From assembly GCA_964493785.1 (NCBI GenBank), contig CAZBPM010000005.1, forward strand, positions 62,001 through 126,000: a DNA stretch of 64,000 nucleotides, in the 5' to 3' direction. The notes beneath the pieces were generated by a model. That model ran no database searches. It was not told where the DNA came from and saw only the letters and a program-made list of their open reading frames with translations. Both the position numbers and the translations under genes were made by a program. This document shows, in pieces, positions 48,885 through 59,400 of this stretch. Numbering within the stretch: the first letter of the stretch is position 1; every line of letters begins with the position of its first letter. This DNA is from Hyphomicrobium_A sp964493785 (GTDB lineage: Bacteria; Pseudomonadota; Alphaproteobacteria; Rhizobiales; Hyphomicrobiaceae).

Positions 48885-51800
48885 TCACGGGCCGGCTTTC
48901 GCGGTTACTTTGCTTAGCGCATTCAGAATGTCTTCTTCCATGAACGGCTTGCGCAGCAGGATGGCCCGAGGCAGTGCATCGAGCGCTGGCAGAGAGCTGT
49001 AACCGGTCGCAAAAATTACATGGAGGCCAGGCGTGTGGTCGAGGGCCATCGCCGCGAGCTGATCGCCAGACATGCCTGGCAGCCCTACGTCGGTGATCAA
49101 AACGTCGAACCCACGAGCCTTGAGGATCTGGATTGCGGTTGGGCCATTGTCGGCAACCGCGACATCAAAGCCGGCGCTGACGAGCATGTCCTCGGTTGCG
49201 TCGCGGATCAGAGGGTCATCGTCTACCAGAAGGATGCGGAGGGGGCCGCTCCGTTTTGCCGGCGCTTGCGCGGGAGGCGGAGCGCTGGCTGCGTCAGCCG
49301 TAGACTCCTGTGCGTTGCGTAGAAGCTGACCCAGCTTACGCGCAAGCGCCTCGCGCGTGTACGGCTTGCTGAGAAGCTGCACCCCATCATCGAGCTTGCC
49401 GCCGTGGACGATCGCATTGTCGGTGTAGCCGGAGGTGAACAGGACGACGATGTTGGGCAATCTCGCTTTGGCCTTGCGTGCCAGTTCCGGACTGCGCAAT
49501 TTGCCAGGCATCACGACGTCGGTGAACAGCACGTCAATCGGTACACCGCTTTCGACGATCGCGAGCGCGCTATCGGCATCCTTCGCTTTCAGAACGCGAT
49601 ATCCCAGGTCCGTCAGCATTTCGACGGTCGTGTCTCTCACTTGCTCATCGTCCTCGACAACAAGGATTGTCTCGGTGCCACCGGTGACGGAGCCCGCGTC
49701 GGTTTCGGTGGCGATGTCCTCGGGCTCTTTCGTGCGCGGCAGGTAAATCCTGACGGTCGTGCCCTGTCCCAGTTCGCTGTAGAGCTTTATGTGCCCTTCG
49801 GACTGCTTGACGAAGCCAAAGACCATGCTGAGGCCGAGGCCAGTGCCCTGGCCTTCAGGCTTGGTCGAAAAGAACGGCTCAAAAACGCGATCCATGATTT
49901 CCGGCGTCATGCCGGTGCCGGTATCGGTAATCGCCAACATGACATACTGGCCCGGCTTAACGTCGTCGTGCCTGGCGGCGTAATCCTCATCGAGCGAGGC
50001 GTTGCCGGCTTCGAGCGTGAGCTTGCCGTGGCCGCTCATGGCGTCGCGCGCGTTGATCGCCAGGTTCAGTATGGCCGTCTCCACCTGCACGGGGTCGACT
50101 ACGGCATTCCACAGCCCGCCGGCAACGATGGTATCGACTTCTATCGCCTCGCCGAGAGTGCGCCTGAGCATCTCATCCATGCTCCGCAGCAATCGTCCGA
50201 TGTTCATGACTTTCGGGGCGAGCGGCTGGCGCCGACCGAAGGCGAGCAACTGCGAAGCGAGCTTGGAGCCGCGCGATACGCCGGCAATCGCATTTCGAAC
50301 CAGGCGGTCCGCGCGTTCGTTGCCGGCTGCCTCTTTGGTAAGTAGCTGCAGGTTTCCGCCAATCACCTGCAGAAGGTTATTGAAGTCGTGGGCGACGCCG
50401 CCTGTCAGCCTGCCAACGGCCTCCATCTTTTGCGCCTGATGGAGCTTCGCTTCTGATTCAGCGCGCTGGGCTACTGCTTCCTGCACGCGCCGCTCGAGCA
50501 ACTCGTTCTGCCGATGCAACAGGTCCTCGGCATCGCGGCGCTCGGTGATGTCGATGACCGAGCCAATGTACCCCAGGAATTCACCTGTGGGGCCCGCGCG
50601 TGGTGCGGCGGCATCTATGGCCCACCGGTACAGGCCGTCCCGGCGAAGCAGCCGGTATTCGATGCGGAAAGGTTCGCGCTTGGCATTGGCCGCGAGAAAT
50701 GCACGCTCGCTGCTTTCCTGGTCGTCAGGGTGTGTGGCGTGCAACCAGCCATAGCCGAGTGCCTCGTTTTCGTTTTGCCCGGTGAACTCGTACCATGCAC
50801 GGTTCAAGTACGTGCAGGCTCCCGAAGCATCGGTGACCCACATCATGACAGGAGCATGCTCGGCCATGTTGCGGAAGCGCACTTCGCTTTCCCGAACTGC
50901 GTCGGTGGCTTCCTTGCGAACTTTGGCGAGCTTCAGGTTGGCCGCAATACGCGCGAGCAACTCGCGCGCCGAGAACGGTTTCGTCAGATAATCGTCGGCT
51001 CCGGATTCAAGTCCACCTACCCGTGCCTCCTCGCCGGCGCGGGCCGAAAGCATGATCACGGGCAGATCTTGGAGCGTCTGGTCGTTTCTGATCTCGCGGA
51101 TCAGGCCTAGTCCATCAAGGCCCGGCATCATGACGTCGGTAAGAACGAGGTCAGGGCGGCGACGGCGGATGGCGTCAAGAGCCGCGTTCCCATCGCCGAC
51201 CAATTCGACTTCCCAAGTCCCTCCCAGTATGTGCGCCATATATTCGCGCATGTCGGGATTGTCGTCGGCGACCAGCACTCGGGCACGCACGATTTCGTCG
51301 TCGAAGTGGGGCTCGGATTCGCCGGCGGCGCCAGGCTTGACGAACGATCGCTGTGCGCTTTCAGGTAGCCATCGGAAGGCTTCGCTGACGAAGCTATCAC
51401 TTTGCAAGGAGGGCGACCGCAAAGAAGGTGGCTTGTCGCTGTCGCCGATCTTTTCAGCGGGGAGGTGTGCCAACCCGAATGGAACTGTGACGACGAAAGC
51501 TGTGCCCCTGCAAACCTCGCTGGTGACGGTGATGTTGCCTTCGTGCTGCTTTACGAGCTCGTTGACGAGCGCCAGCCCGATCCCGGAGCCTTCGAACGAT
51601 CGGCTCTTCTGGCCGTCGACCCGGTGGAAGCGATCGAAAACACGGTCCAAATCTTTCTCGGGAATTCCAACGCCGGTGTCGCTAACGACTAAGGCAACGC
51701 TCTTTCCGTTAGCAGCCGGAGCAAGCGACAGTCTGATTTCGCCGTCGAAGGTGAACTTGAAAGCATTGGACAGGAGATTGAGGACGATCTTCTCCCACAT

Positions 51801-53201
51801 CTGGCGGTCGACATAGACAGGCTCTGGAATTGGCGCCACGTCGACGCGGTAGCTGAGGCCTGCGTTTTCGATCGCCGAGCGGAAGCTTGAAGCTATATCG
51901 AGTGTTGCCTCCACCAGATCTGTAGGCTCGTAGAGCGCTTCAACGCGGCCGGCTTCTATGCGCGTGAACTCGAGGAGTGTGTTCACGAGTTTAAGGAGGC
52001 GCTGGGCGTTGCGGTGCGCCATTTCAAGCTGCTCGCGCTGCTTTGGCGGCGCGGATGGGTCAGCCAGTTGCGCTTCGAGGGGCCCTAAGATCAAGGTGAG
52101 TGGAGTGCGCAACTCGTGGCTCACGTTGGAAAAGAATGCCGTCTTTGCGCGGTCGATTTCCGCAAGTGCTGCCGCTCTTTTGCGTTCGTTCTCGAAGCTG
52201 CGCACGGTTGAGAGGACGGAGGACAATTGGCTTGCCACGTGCCCGACAAAGGTGCGGTACTCAATATCGTCCTCACGGCGTGGGCTGATGCCGGCGATCA
52301 TGATGCCGGCCGGCTTCTCGGGCAGCAGGCCCGGAATCGCCAGGACGTAGGCGTCACGAGTGGGCTCGGGCCAGATGCCCCCCGGAAGCGTAACGCCGAA
52401 CCTCTCGTCTGCGTGGCGGACGTACACAACTGGATCCGACCCGGTGGACGGCACAGGCCAACTTGTTGCGCTATCGTCTCCAGCCAAGACAAAGGGACTA
52501 GCTGGCCCTCCCGCGTCCAGACCGATAGACGACGCTAGCCGATAAGCGTCGCCATCGGCCTCCCGCAGATAAAGAAGGCAGAATGGGATGTCGGCGCGCG
52601 CGTCTTCAAGGACTTCGGCGGCCAGCGTGCAGACGTCGATTTCGGTGGAAGCTTTTACCGTGCGCTCGACAAGCTCGCGGAGCGTTTTCGTTCGCCGCTC
52701 TTCGATAACTCGGAATGTCGTTTCGACGACGGCGTTGAAAATGCCCTCGACATGGCCGTCCTCGCCCCTGATGGGGCTGAAGGTAAAATTGAAGTAGCAC
52801 TCTTCAGTGTATCCGTGCCGATGCATCGGGAGCAGTTGGTCTTGCTGCCAAACACCTTCGCCGGATGACTGCACCTGGGCGTAAAGCGGGCCGATCTCGT
52901 CCCATATCTCGGGCCAAACCTCGCGTCCTGGCCGGCCCAGTGCCCAAGGATGCTTGTCGCCCGGAATTGGGGACCACGCGTCATTGTAGAGAAGGGCGAG
53001 CTCGGGGCCCCAGTAAATGGCGATGGGGAATCTTGAATTCAGACAGATGCTGACGGCAGAGCGGAGACTTTGCGGCCACTGGCCAACGGGGCCAAGAGGC
53101 GTGCTCGACCAATCGAGGTGCCGCATACGCTCGCCCATTTTGCCTCCTCCCGCAAAAAACGATGCGGCAGCGGCTTGTTGGTTCGAGCGGTCGTCCTGCA
53201 T
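48885..53201 (-). CDS. Giant hybrid histidine kinase with two transmitters and three receivers
   Basis: 1438 residues from ATG 53201 (the frame continues to 53300). Order: a PAS-like sensor (about 20-170), GAF (190-350), a first HisKA/HATPase (FFSNVSHELRTPLTLILGPLE), a receiver (VLVADDNPDMREY, LTDVMMPGLDG), PAS (GYIGSVIDITERRDA), a second transmitter (GRLTGGVAHDFNNLLQV), then two further receivers (VLFTDVVMPGKL and VLITDVGLPGMSG). No membrane segment or DNA-binding domain. Such a layout allows a phosphorelay inside one chain. It ends 24 bases from the convergent operon at 48860 and may be linked to it. Confidence 0.88.
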   Translation of the reverse strand: MQDDRSNQQAAAASFFAGGGKMGERMRHLDWSSTPLGPVGQWPQSLRSAVSICLNSRFPIAIYWGPELALLYNDAWSPIPGDKHPWALGRPGREVWPEIWDEIGPLYAQVQSSGEGVWQQDQLLPMHRHGYTEECYFNFTFSPIRGEDGHVEGIFNAVVETTFRVIEERRTKTLRELVERTVKASTEIDVCTLAAEVLEDARADIPFCLLYLREADGDAYRLASSIGLDAGGPASPFVLAGDDSATSWPVPSTGSDPVVYVRHADERFGVTLPGGIWPEPTRDAYVLAIPGLLPEKPAGIMIAGISPRREDDIEYRTFVGHVASQLSSVLSTVRSFENERKRAAALAEIDRAKTAFFSNVSHELRTPLTLILGPLEAQLADPSAPPKQREQLEMAHRNAQRLLKLVNTLLEFTRIEAGRVEALYEPTDLVEATLDIASSFRSAIENAGLSYRVDVAPIPEPVYVDRQMWEKIVLNLLSNAFKFTFDGEIRLSLAPAANGKSVALVVSDTGVGIPEKDLDRVFDRFHRVDGQKSRSFEGSGIGLALVNELVKQHEGNITVTSEVCRGTAFVVTVPFGLAHLPAEKIGDSDKPPSLRSPSLQSDSFVSEAFRWLPESAQRSFVKPGAAGESEPHFDDEIVRARVLVADDNPDMREYMAHILGGTWEVELVGDGNAALDAIRRRRPDLVLTDVMMPGLDGLGLIREIRNDQTLQDLPVIMLSARAGEEARVGGLESGADDYLTKPFSARELLARIAANLKLAKVRKEATDAVRESEVRFRNMAEHAPVMMWVTDASGACTYLNRAWYEFTGQNENEALGYGWLHATHPDDQESSERAFLAANAKREPFRIEYRLLRRDGLYRWAIDAAAPRAGPTGEFLGYIGSVIDITERRDAEDLLHRQNELLERRVQEAVAQRAESEAKLHQAQKMEAVGRLTGGVAHDFNNLLQVIGGNLQLLTKEAAGNERADRLVRNAIAGVSRGSKLASQLLAFGRRQPLAPKVMNIGRLLRSMDEMLRRTLGEAIEVDTIVAGGLWNAVVDPVQVETAILNLAINARDAMSGHGKLTLEAGNASLDEDYAARHDDVKPGQYVMLAITDTGTGMTPEIMDRVFEPFFSTKPEGQGTGLGLSMVFGFVKQSEGHIKLYSELGQGTTVRIYLPRTKEPEDIATETDAGSVTGGTETILVVEDDEQVRDTTVEMLTDLGYRVLKAKDADSALAIVESGVPIDVLFTDVVMPGKLRSPELARKAKARLPNIVVLFTSGYTDNAIVHGGKLDDGVQLLSKPYTREALARKLGQLLRNAQESTADAASAPPPAQAPAKRSGPLRILLVDDDPLIRDATEDMLVSAGFDVAVADNGPTAIQILKARGFDVLITDVGLPGMSGDQLAAMALDHTPGLHVIFATGYSSLPALDALPRAILLRKPFMEEDILNALSKVTAKAGP

Positions 53202-53539
53202 GAGCCTGCTATATCGGAGAGGTTGGCGCGGGGTAGTTCTCGGCCGCGCCCACGGATATGCAGAGATGCTGTACGGCGATGGCCCAGGAGGATGGCACAA
53301 AACGCATTGAGTTGTCCCAGCGGTCTGGCCTCGATTTGACCGGCCATGCCAATGGCGGGGCTCGTAAACCGTATCCGTCTGAATGGGTCTTCACACGGGT
53401 AAGAGCCCCTGGTTGTTATGCCAAGAGCCCTCTCCGGATCCGACATCCGATCGCTCGAATGCCGGACCGCGACTGACAACTCGCAGGCGCTTCAATAGTT
53501 CCTGGAGGGCCGGGTAGAAGCGTCTCGGGCAGCCCAGGG
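53202..53539. other. Intergenic region between hybrid kinase and TetR gene
   Basis: About 340 bases. The hybrid kinase promoter must lie here on the minus strand, but I see no confident elements. Short frames on both strands have no start signals. Confidence 0.3.
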
Positions 53540-54160
53540 TCAGCCCTTGGGCAGGAGGCCGTTGAGAAGAAGGTCTACAGACGTCTCGATAAACCGCTCC
53601 GTGTCGAGCGGCCAGCGGTCCGCGAACAGCAGCCGGCAGATATGCATCGAGAGTGCCGGTGACATCAGCAGCTCTGGGAATTCGAGTGCCGGAGCTGAGC
53701 GTATCACGCCTGTTTCGGCCGCTCGTTTCAAGCGTTCTGCCAGCTTTGCAAGCACGGGTTCGAAGACACTTTCGAAGTAGTCATCGACGAGCGTCGGAAA
53801 CCGCACCGCTTCGGAGATCAGCAGGCGGAGAAGCTCTTGGGATGCCTTGTCGTTGGAGCAAGTGCGAAAGAGAAAGAGGAGATCGGCGCGGATTGCTTCG
53901 ACGGTGGGTTCGCCGCGCTCGTCGAAAAATGCCGCCATCTGTTCTTGCTGCGCCTTGGCGCGCTCGCGAACCAGCGCTTCGAAGACCTGCTCCTTGCTCG
54001 CGAAGTAGACGTAGATCGTGCCCTTGGTGACGCCGGCGCGCACGGCGACGTCTTCCAGCCGCGTCGCCGCGTAGCCGTGCAGCGTGAATTCCTCGAATGC
54101 AGCCTCCAGGATTTCGCTGGGCCGCTCTGCTTTGCGGCGTGCCCTTGTCGTTCCCGCCAT
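53540..54160 (-). CDS. TetR/AcrR-family repressor of the efflux operon
   Basis: 206 residues from ATG 54160 with AAGGAA about 10 bases upstream. The N-terminal helix-turn-helix is clear (SEILEAAFEEFTLHGYAATRLEDVAVRAGVTKGTIYVYFASKEQVFEALVRE); the C-terminal ligand/dimer domain is of the TetR_C type seen in RND efflux regulators. It is divergent from the RND operon, with a 20-bp palindrome between them, and presumably represses it until a drug or metabolite binds. Confidence 0.9.
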   Translation of the reverse strand: MAGTTRARRKAERPSEILEAAFEEFTLHGYAATRLEDVAVRAGVTKGTIYVYFASKEQVFEALVRERAKAQQEQMAAFFDERGEPTVEAIRADLLFLFRTCSNDKASQELLRLLISEAVRFPTLVDDYFESVFEPVLAKLAERLKRAAETGVIRSAPALEFPELLMSPALSMHICRLLFADRWPLDTERFIETSVDLLLNGLLPKG

Positions 54161-54232
54161 TTTTTTCGTTTTTCCTTGCTGCCGCGACGCCCTGTCCAAT
54201 CGTCGATTCTCTCCGTTGGTACTAAGTTATTA

Positions 54233-54252
54233 TTGACTTACCGGTCAGTCAA
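54233..54252. promoter_or_regulatory. TetR operator between regulator and efflux operon
   Basis: TTGACTTACCGGTCAGTCAA, a 20-base palindrome with one symmetric mismatch pair, centred 48 to 57 bases from the first adaptor gene and about 82 from the regulator start. The ACCGGT core is typical of TetR operators of RND pumps. Confidence 0.75.
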
Positions 54253-54299
54253 CAATGCTACGGCGACGAAAATCGGTCTGGTCTCGGGGGTAATGATCC

Positions 54300-55391
54300 A
54301 TGGTTTCAGGCCACAACCGTCTGATATTATTGCTTTTGTTGGCGCTGGCGGCAAGCGCTGCCGGGTGCGGTGACGGGGAAGCGACAGCTGGCAAGCCGGC
54401 TCCTTTCGTTCGCACCGAAGTCGTTTCCAAGGTCAGTTACACCCCGGCGACCTGCCTCACCGGAGAGGTGAAGGCGCGGGTGCAGACGAACCTCTCCTTC
54501 CGGGTTTCGGGTCTCATCACCGAGCGTAGCGTCGAAGTCGGCGACCACGTTACGCCCGACAAAGTGCTGGCGCGTATCGATCCGACGGAGCAGCGCGCCG
54601 ATGTCGTATCGGCTGAAGCGTCGGTCCTGTCGTCCGAAGCGCGCGTGCGGCAGACGGCGGCGGCGTTCGAGCGCCAGAAGGCATTGATCAAGGACGGCTT
54701 CACCACGAAGCGAGACTACGATCAGGCCGAGGAAGCTTTGCGTACGGCGCAAGGCTCTCTCGAGGCGTCACGGGCTCAGCTCGGCAGCGCGCGCGATGCG
54801 TTGTCCTTCACTGAGCTTCGTGCTGCCGCAGCGGGGATCATCACGGCGCGCAACGCGGAAGTCGGACAGGTCGCGCAGGCGGCTCAAACGATGTTCTCGC
54901 TGGCCGAGGACGGGGCGCGCGATGCTGTATTCCACGTTTACGAAGCGGCCTTCCTGAACAAAACAGAATCCGACGCAGTAACGCTGTCGCTCGTGTCTGA
55001 CCCCAAGATCACGGCGAAGGGTGTTGTACGCGAAGTATCGCCCAGCACTGACACGAACTCAGGGACTGTTCGCGTCAAGGTGTCGATTACTGATCCACCG
55101 CCTGCGTTCACTCTGGGCTCGGTGACTTTTGGTTGCGTGAAGTTGGTCCCGCGCCCAGTCGTTCTGCTGTCTGCCAGTGCCCTCGACAACACGGCGGGCA
55201 AGCCAGCTGTGTGGATCGTCGATCAGAAGACGCTCGCGGTCTCTCTGAAGCCCGTGTCCATCGTGTCCTACGAAACACGGAAGGTCGTCATCGATGGTGG
55301 TCTTGAGCCCGGCGAGCGCGTGGTCACCGAAGGCGCCAAGATGCTGCGGCCAGGACAGGTCGTTTCCATAACCGATGGTGAGCCATCATGA
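54300..55391 (+). CDS. RND efflux adaptor (membrane-fusion) lipoprotein 1
   Basis: 363 residues. A lipoprotein-type signal (MVSGHNRLILLLLLALAASAAGC) places it on the periplasmic face of the inner membrane. Lipoyl halves (NLSFRVSGLITERSVEVGDHVTPDKVLARID and LRAAAAGIITARNAEVGQVAQ) flank a helical hairpin, then beta-barrel and membrane-proximal domains follow. It joins the pump to an outer-membrane channel. The stop overlaps the second adaptor as ATGA. Confidence 0.9.
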   Translation: MVSGHNRLILLLLLALAASAAGCGDGEATAGKPAPFVRTEVVSKVSYTPATCLTGEVKARVQTNLSFRVSGLITERSVEVGDHVTPDKVLARIDPTEQRADVVSAEASVLSSEARVRQTAAAFERQKALIKDGFTTKRDYDQAEEALRTAQGSLEASRAQLGSARDALSFTELRAAAAGIITARNAEVGQVAQAAQTMFSLAEDGARDAVFHVYEAAFLNKTESDAVTLSLVSDPKITAKGVVREVSPSTDTNSGTVRVKVSITDPPPAFTLGSVTFGCVKLVPRPVVLLSASALDNTAGKPAVWIVDQKTLAVSLKPVSIVSYETRKVVIDGGLEPGERVVTEGAKMLRPGQVVSITDGEPS

Positions 55392-56476
55392 ATTCCAGAA
55401 CTCACGTCGCGCTCTCTGTCGCGATCGTTGCGTCCCTGGGCCTATCAGCCTGCGGCGAAGCGAAAGACAGCCCGGCGCTGCCCCCGCGTCCCGTCCTGAC
55501 CATGCTCGTTCCAGGCACACATGCCGATGGCCTCACATTCGCCGGCAGTGTCGAGCCGAGGTACCGTGCGGATCTCAGCTTCCGCGCATTCGGCCGCATA
55601 GTGGCGCGTGACGTCGAGGTGGGTGACTTCGTACGCAAAGGCCAGCGTGTCGCCGCTCTCGACCCGACTGCACTGGAGCTCGCAGCCCGAAGTCAGCGAG
55701 CTGCGCAGACGAATGCGCAAGCCACGCTGGTGAATGCTGCCGCGGTCGAGGAACGTCAGCGAGCGCTGCGCGATCGTAACGTCACACCGCAGGCTACGTT
55801 CGAGACGGCGGAACAGGCGCGGATTGCAGCGGAAGCGGAAGTCACGCGAACAAACTCCAATCTCACAAAGGCCGAGGAACAGTTGTCTTATGCGGAGCTG
55901 CGCAGCGACTTCGACGGTGTCGTGACCGCCATCAGCGCCGAGGTGGGGCAGGTCGTCAGCGTGGGGCAGCCCGTCATCACAGTGGCGCGTCCGGATGTCC
56001 GCGAAGCGGTGGTCGACATCCCTGAGGCATCAAGCGGTGCTCTCGCTCCCGGAGCAAAGTTCGATGTCGCGCTTCAGCTCGACGAGAGCATCCGCACCTC
56101 CGGCGTTCTGCGCGAGATTGCTCCTGAGGCGGACAGCGCGACCCGGTCACGTCGCGCGCGCATCACGCTTTCTAATCCGCCCGATACGTTCCGGCTCGGA
56201 ACCACTGTCACGGTGACGGTACAGTCGGCCGCGGACTCTCCAGCGAGCGTTCGGCTGCCTGCATCGGCCTTGCTCGAGCGTGATGGCAATACGCGCGTTT
56301 TCGTCGTCGATGAGACGGGATCGGTTTCCGAGGTTCCTGTGAAAGTCGTCGGCCACAGCGACGGCGGGGTGATCGTTTCCGGAGCGCTGAAGGCGGGCTC
56401 GCGTGTCGTTACCGCCGGCACCAACAGCCTGAATGCCGGCGAGCGCGTGCGGCTCGACGATGGAGCGAGCCGCTGA
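55388..56476 (+). CDS. RND efflux adaptor lipoprotein 2
   Basis: 362 residues with a lipobox (LGLSACGEAKDS). Same domain order as the first adaptor (RADLSFRAFGRIVARDVEVGDFVRKGQRVAALD; LRSDFDGVVTAISAEVGQVVSVGQPVITVARPD), but clearly diverged, so the two probably form a mixed ring. The overlap with the pump gene is one base (TGATG). Two adaptors plus one pump is the TriABC layout. Confidence 0.9.
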   Translation: MNSRTHVALSVAIVASLGLSACGEAKDSPALPPRPVLTMLVPGTHADGLTFAGSVEPRYRADLSFRAFGRIVARDVEVGDFVRKGQRVAALDPTALELAARSQRAAQTNAQATLVNAAAVEERQRALRDRNVTPQATFETAEQARIAAEAEVTRTNSNLTKAEEQLSYAELRSDFDGVVTAISAEVGQVVSVGQPVITVARPDVREAVVDIPEASSGALAPGAKFDVALQLDESIRTSGVLREIAPEADSATRSRRARITLSNPPDTFRLGTTVTVTVQSAADSPASVRLPASALLERDGNTRVFVVDETGSVSEVPVKVVGHSDGGVIVSGALKAGSRVVTAGTNSLNAGERVRLDDGASR

Positions 56477-59400
56477 TGGACAAGCCGTTCAACCTCTCCG
56501 AATGGGCGCTCGCGCATCGTTCGCTCGTCACCTATTTCATGCTTGTGTTCTCCCTCGCAGGTCTCTTTTCCTATCTCAACCTCGGCCGCGAGGAGGATCC
56601 GGCATTCACCATCAAGACGATGCTGATTGTCGCGCAATGGCCGGGCGCCTCGGCGGAAGAAACGACACGACAGATCACCGAGCGGATAGAGAAGAAGCTC
56701 GAAGAGCTGGAGTCGCTCGACTTTACCCGCTCCGTCACGACGCCGGGCGAGACGACGATCTTCGTGAACCTGCGCGACACCACCAAGGCGCAGGACGTAG
56801 CTCCGACCTGGACGCTGATCCGCAACATGATCGGCGACATCAAAGGGCAATTTCCCTCGGGGGTGGTGGGGCCCTTCTTCAATGACCGCTTCGGCGACGT
56901 CTACGGCAACATCTACGCCTTCACCTCTGATGGCCTGACGCAGCGCCAGCTTCGCGACTACGTGGAGCAGGTGCGCGCCAAGGTTCTCACCGTGCCGAAC
57001 GTCGGCAAGGTCGACATCGTCGGTGCGCAGGACGAGGTCGTATTCCTCGAGTTTTCGCCACGGAAGCTCGCCGCCTATGGTCTCAACCAGCAGGCCATCG
57101 TCACCGCGCTGCAGGAGCAGAATGCAATCGTGCCGTCGGGTGTGATCGAAGCCGGCACGGAGCGCATCAGCTTGCGCGTCACCGGGCAGTTCACGTCCGA
57201 GAACGACTTGCAGGCCGTCAACCTGCGCATCAATGACCGCTTCTTCCGGCTCAGCGATGTCGCCACTATCCGGCGCGGCTACGCCGATCCGCCGACGTTC
57301 CTGTTCCGGTACAACGGCGAGCCGGCGATTGGCTTGGCCATCGGCATGCGGCCCAAGGCGAACCTCCTGAAATTCGGCGAAGCGCTGCACGCGGAGATGA
57401 CGCGCATCACCAGCGAACTTCCGGTGGGCATCAACGTCCACCTCGTCTCGGACCAGCCGCTGATCGTCGAGGAAGCGGTGTTCGGATTCACGCGCGCGCT
57501 GTTTGAAGCCGTCGCCATCGTGCTCATCGTCAGTTTCGTGTCGCTCGGTGCGCGTGCCGGCATGGTCGTGGCGCTATCGATCCCGTTGGTGCTCGCCATC
57601 ACGTTCATGGTCATGGAGTATTGGGGCATTACGCTGCAGCGCATCTCGCTGGGCGCACTCATTATTGCGCTCGGGCTTCTGGTTGACGATGCCATGATCG
57701 CTGTCGAGATGATGGTCGCGCGGCTCGAGGCTGGCGATCCGATCGAGAAGGCCGCGAGTCACGTTTATACATCCACGGCGTTCCCGATGTTGACGGGCAC
57801 GCTCGTAACCGTCGCGGGCTTCATTCCCATTGCCTTCAACGGCAGCGCGGCGGGCGAGTTCACTTACACGCTGTTTGTCGTACTGGCGGTTTCGCTGCTG
57901 GTTTCATGGATCGTGGCGGTGTTGTTCACGCCCTTGCTCGGCGTATGGCTGCTGCCGAAGTCCATGCATAAGCATGACGACAAGCCCGGCAGGGTAGCGT
58001 CGATGTTTTCGTCGTTGCTGCTCTTCTGCATGCGCTGGCGCTGGTCGACGATTGCCGTCACTCTCGGCATGTTCGTCGCGTCCCTGGTGGGCATGGGGTT
58101 CGTGCAGCAGCAGTTCTTTCCGTCGTCCGACCGGGTTGAGTTGGTGGTCGATTGGAACTTGCCGCAAAGTTCTTCGATCGTCGAAACTAGGGAGCAGGTC
58201 GTGCGCTTCGAGAAGGAGGCGCTTACGGGCGATCCTGATGTGGTCCGCTGGTCTTCCTACATTGGCCAGGGCGCTTTGCGCTTCGTTCTATCTTTCGATG
58301 TGCAGCCTCCGCACCCCTCGTTCGGGCAGACGGTGATCGTCACCAAAGACCTGGAGGCGCGCGGCCGGCTGAAGAAGAAGCTCGAAACATATGTGAAGCG
58401 AGAATTCGTCGGCACAGACGCCAACGTCAAGCTCCTCGACATCGGCCCTCCGGTCGGTCGTCCGGTGCAGTATCGTTTGAGCGGGCCCGACGTCGCCACC
58501 GTGCGGACCCTGGCCCAGGGCCTCGCCAGTGTCGTCGGCAAAGAGCCGCGCATTGGCGACGTCGTCTACGATTGGAGCGAGCCGGCGCGTGTCGTGAAGG
58601 TCAATGTACTGCAGGATAAGGCGCGGTTGCTCGGGATCACCTCGCAGGACATCGCATCGACGTTGAACGGAATTGTCGGCGGCAACGTCATTACCCAAAT
58701 CCGCGATGGCATCTACCTCATCAACGTGACCGCGCGCGCCCAAGGTGCCGAGCGGGGCTCCATCGAGACGCTGCAGAACCTGCAGCTGGCTGGTCCCTCG
58801 AATGTCCAATCCGTGCCACTCGCGGCGGTCGCGACCTTCGAATACGTGCAGGAGCAGCCGCTCATCTGGCGTCGTAATCGTCTGCCCACGTTGACAATCA
58901 AGGCTGGTATTCTGGGCGACACGCAGCCCGCCACGGTGGTGGCCGCTCTGGCACCTGAAATCGAGCAGTTCAGAGTTAAGCTGCCCGCTGGTTATGACGT
59001 CGTCACCGGCGGCGCGGTCGAGGAAAGTGCCAAAGGCCAAGGCCCCATCATTGCCGTGGTGCCGTTGATGGCGTTCGTCATGGCGACAATCCTGATGATT
59101 CAGCTGCAGAGCTTCCAGCGACTTTTTCTCGTATTTGCGGTGGCGCCATTGGGGCTCATCGGTGTCGTCGCGGCACTGCTCCCTAGCGGTGCTCCCATGG
59201 GGTTCGTGGCCACCTTGGGGGTCTTGGCGCTCGCCGGCATCCTCATTCGCAACTCTGTCATTCTCGTCGTTCAGATCGAGCATCTGAGGGGTGAGGGCGT
59301 AGCGGCGTGGCAGGCTGTGGTGGAGGCTACGGAGCATCGGATGCGGCCCATCCTGCTCACCGCAGCGGCTGCGAGCCTCGCCCTCATTCCTATTTCGCGT

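Noticed and set aside
56074..57441. 455-residue open frame antisense to the second adaptor and pump genes
   Set aside because: Fully opposite strongly supported genes; no recognisable motif.
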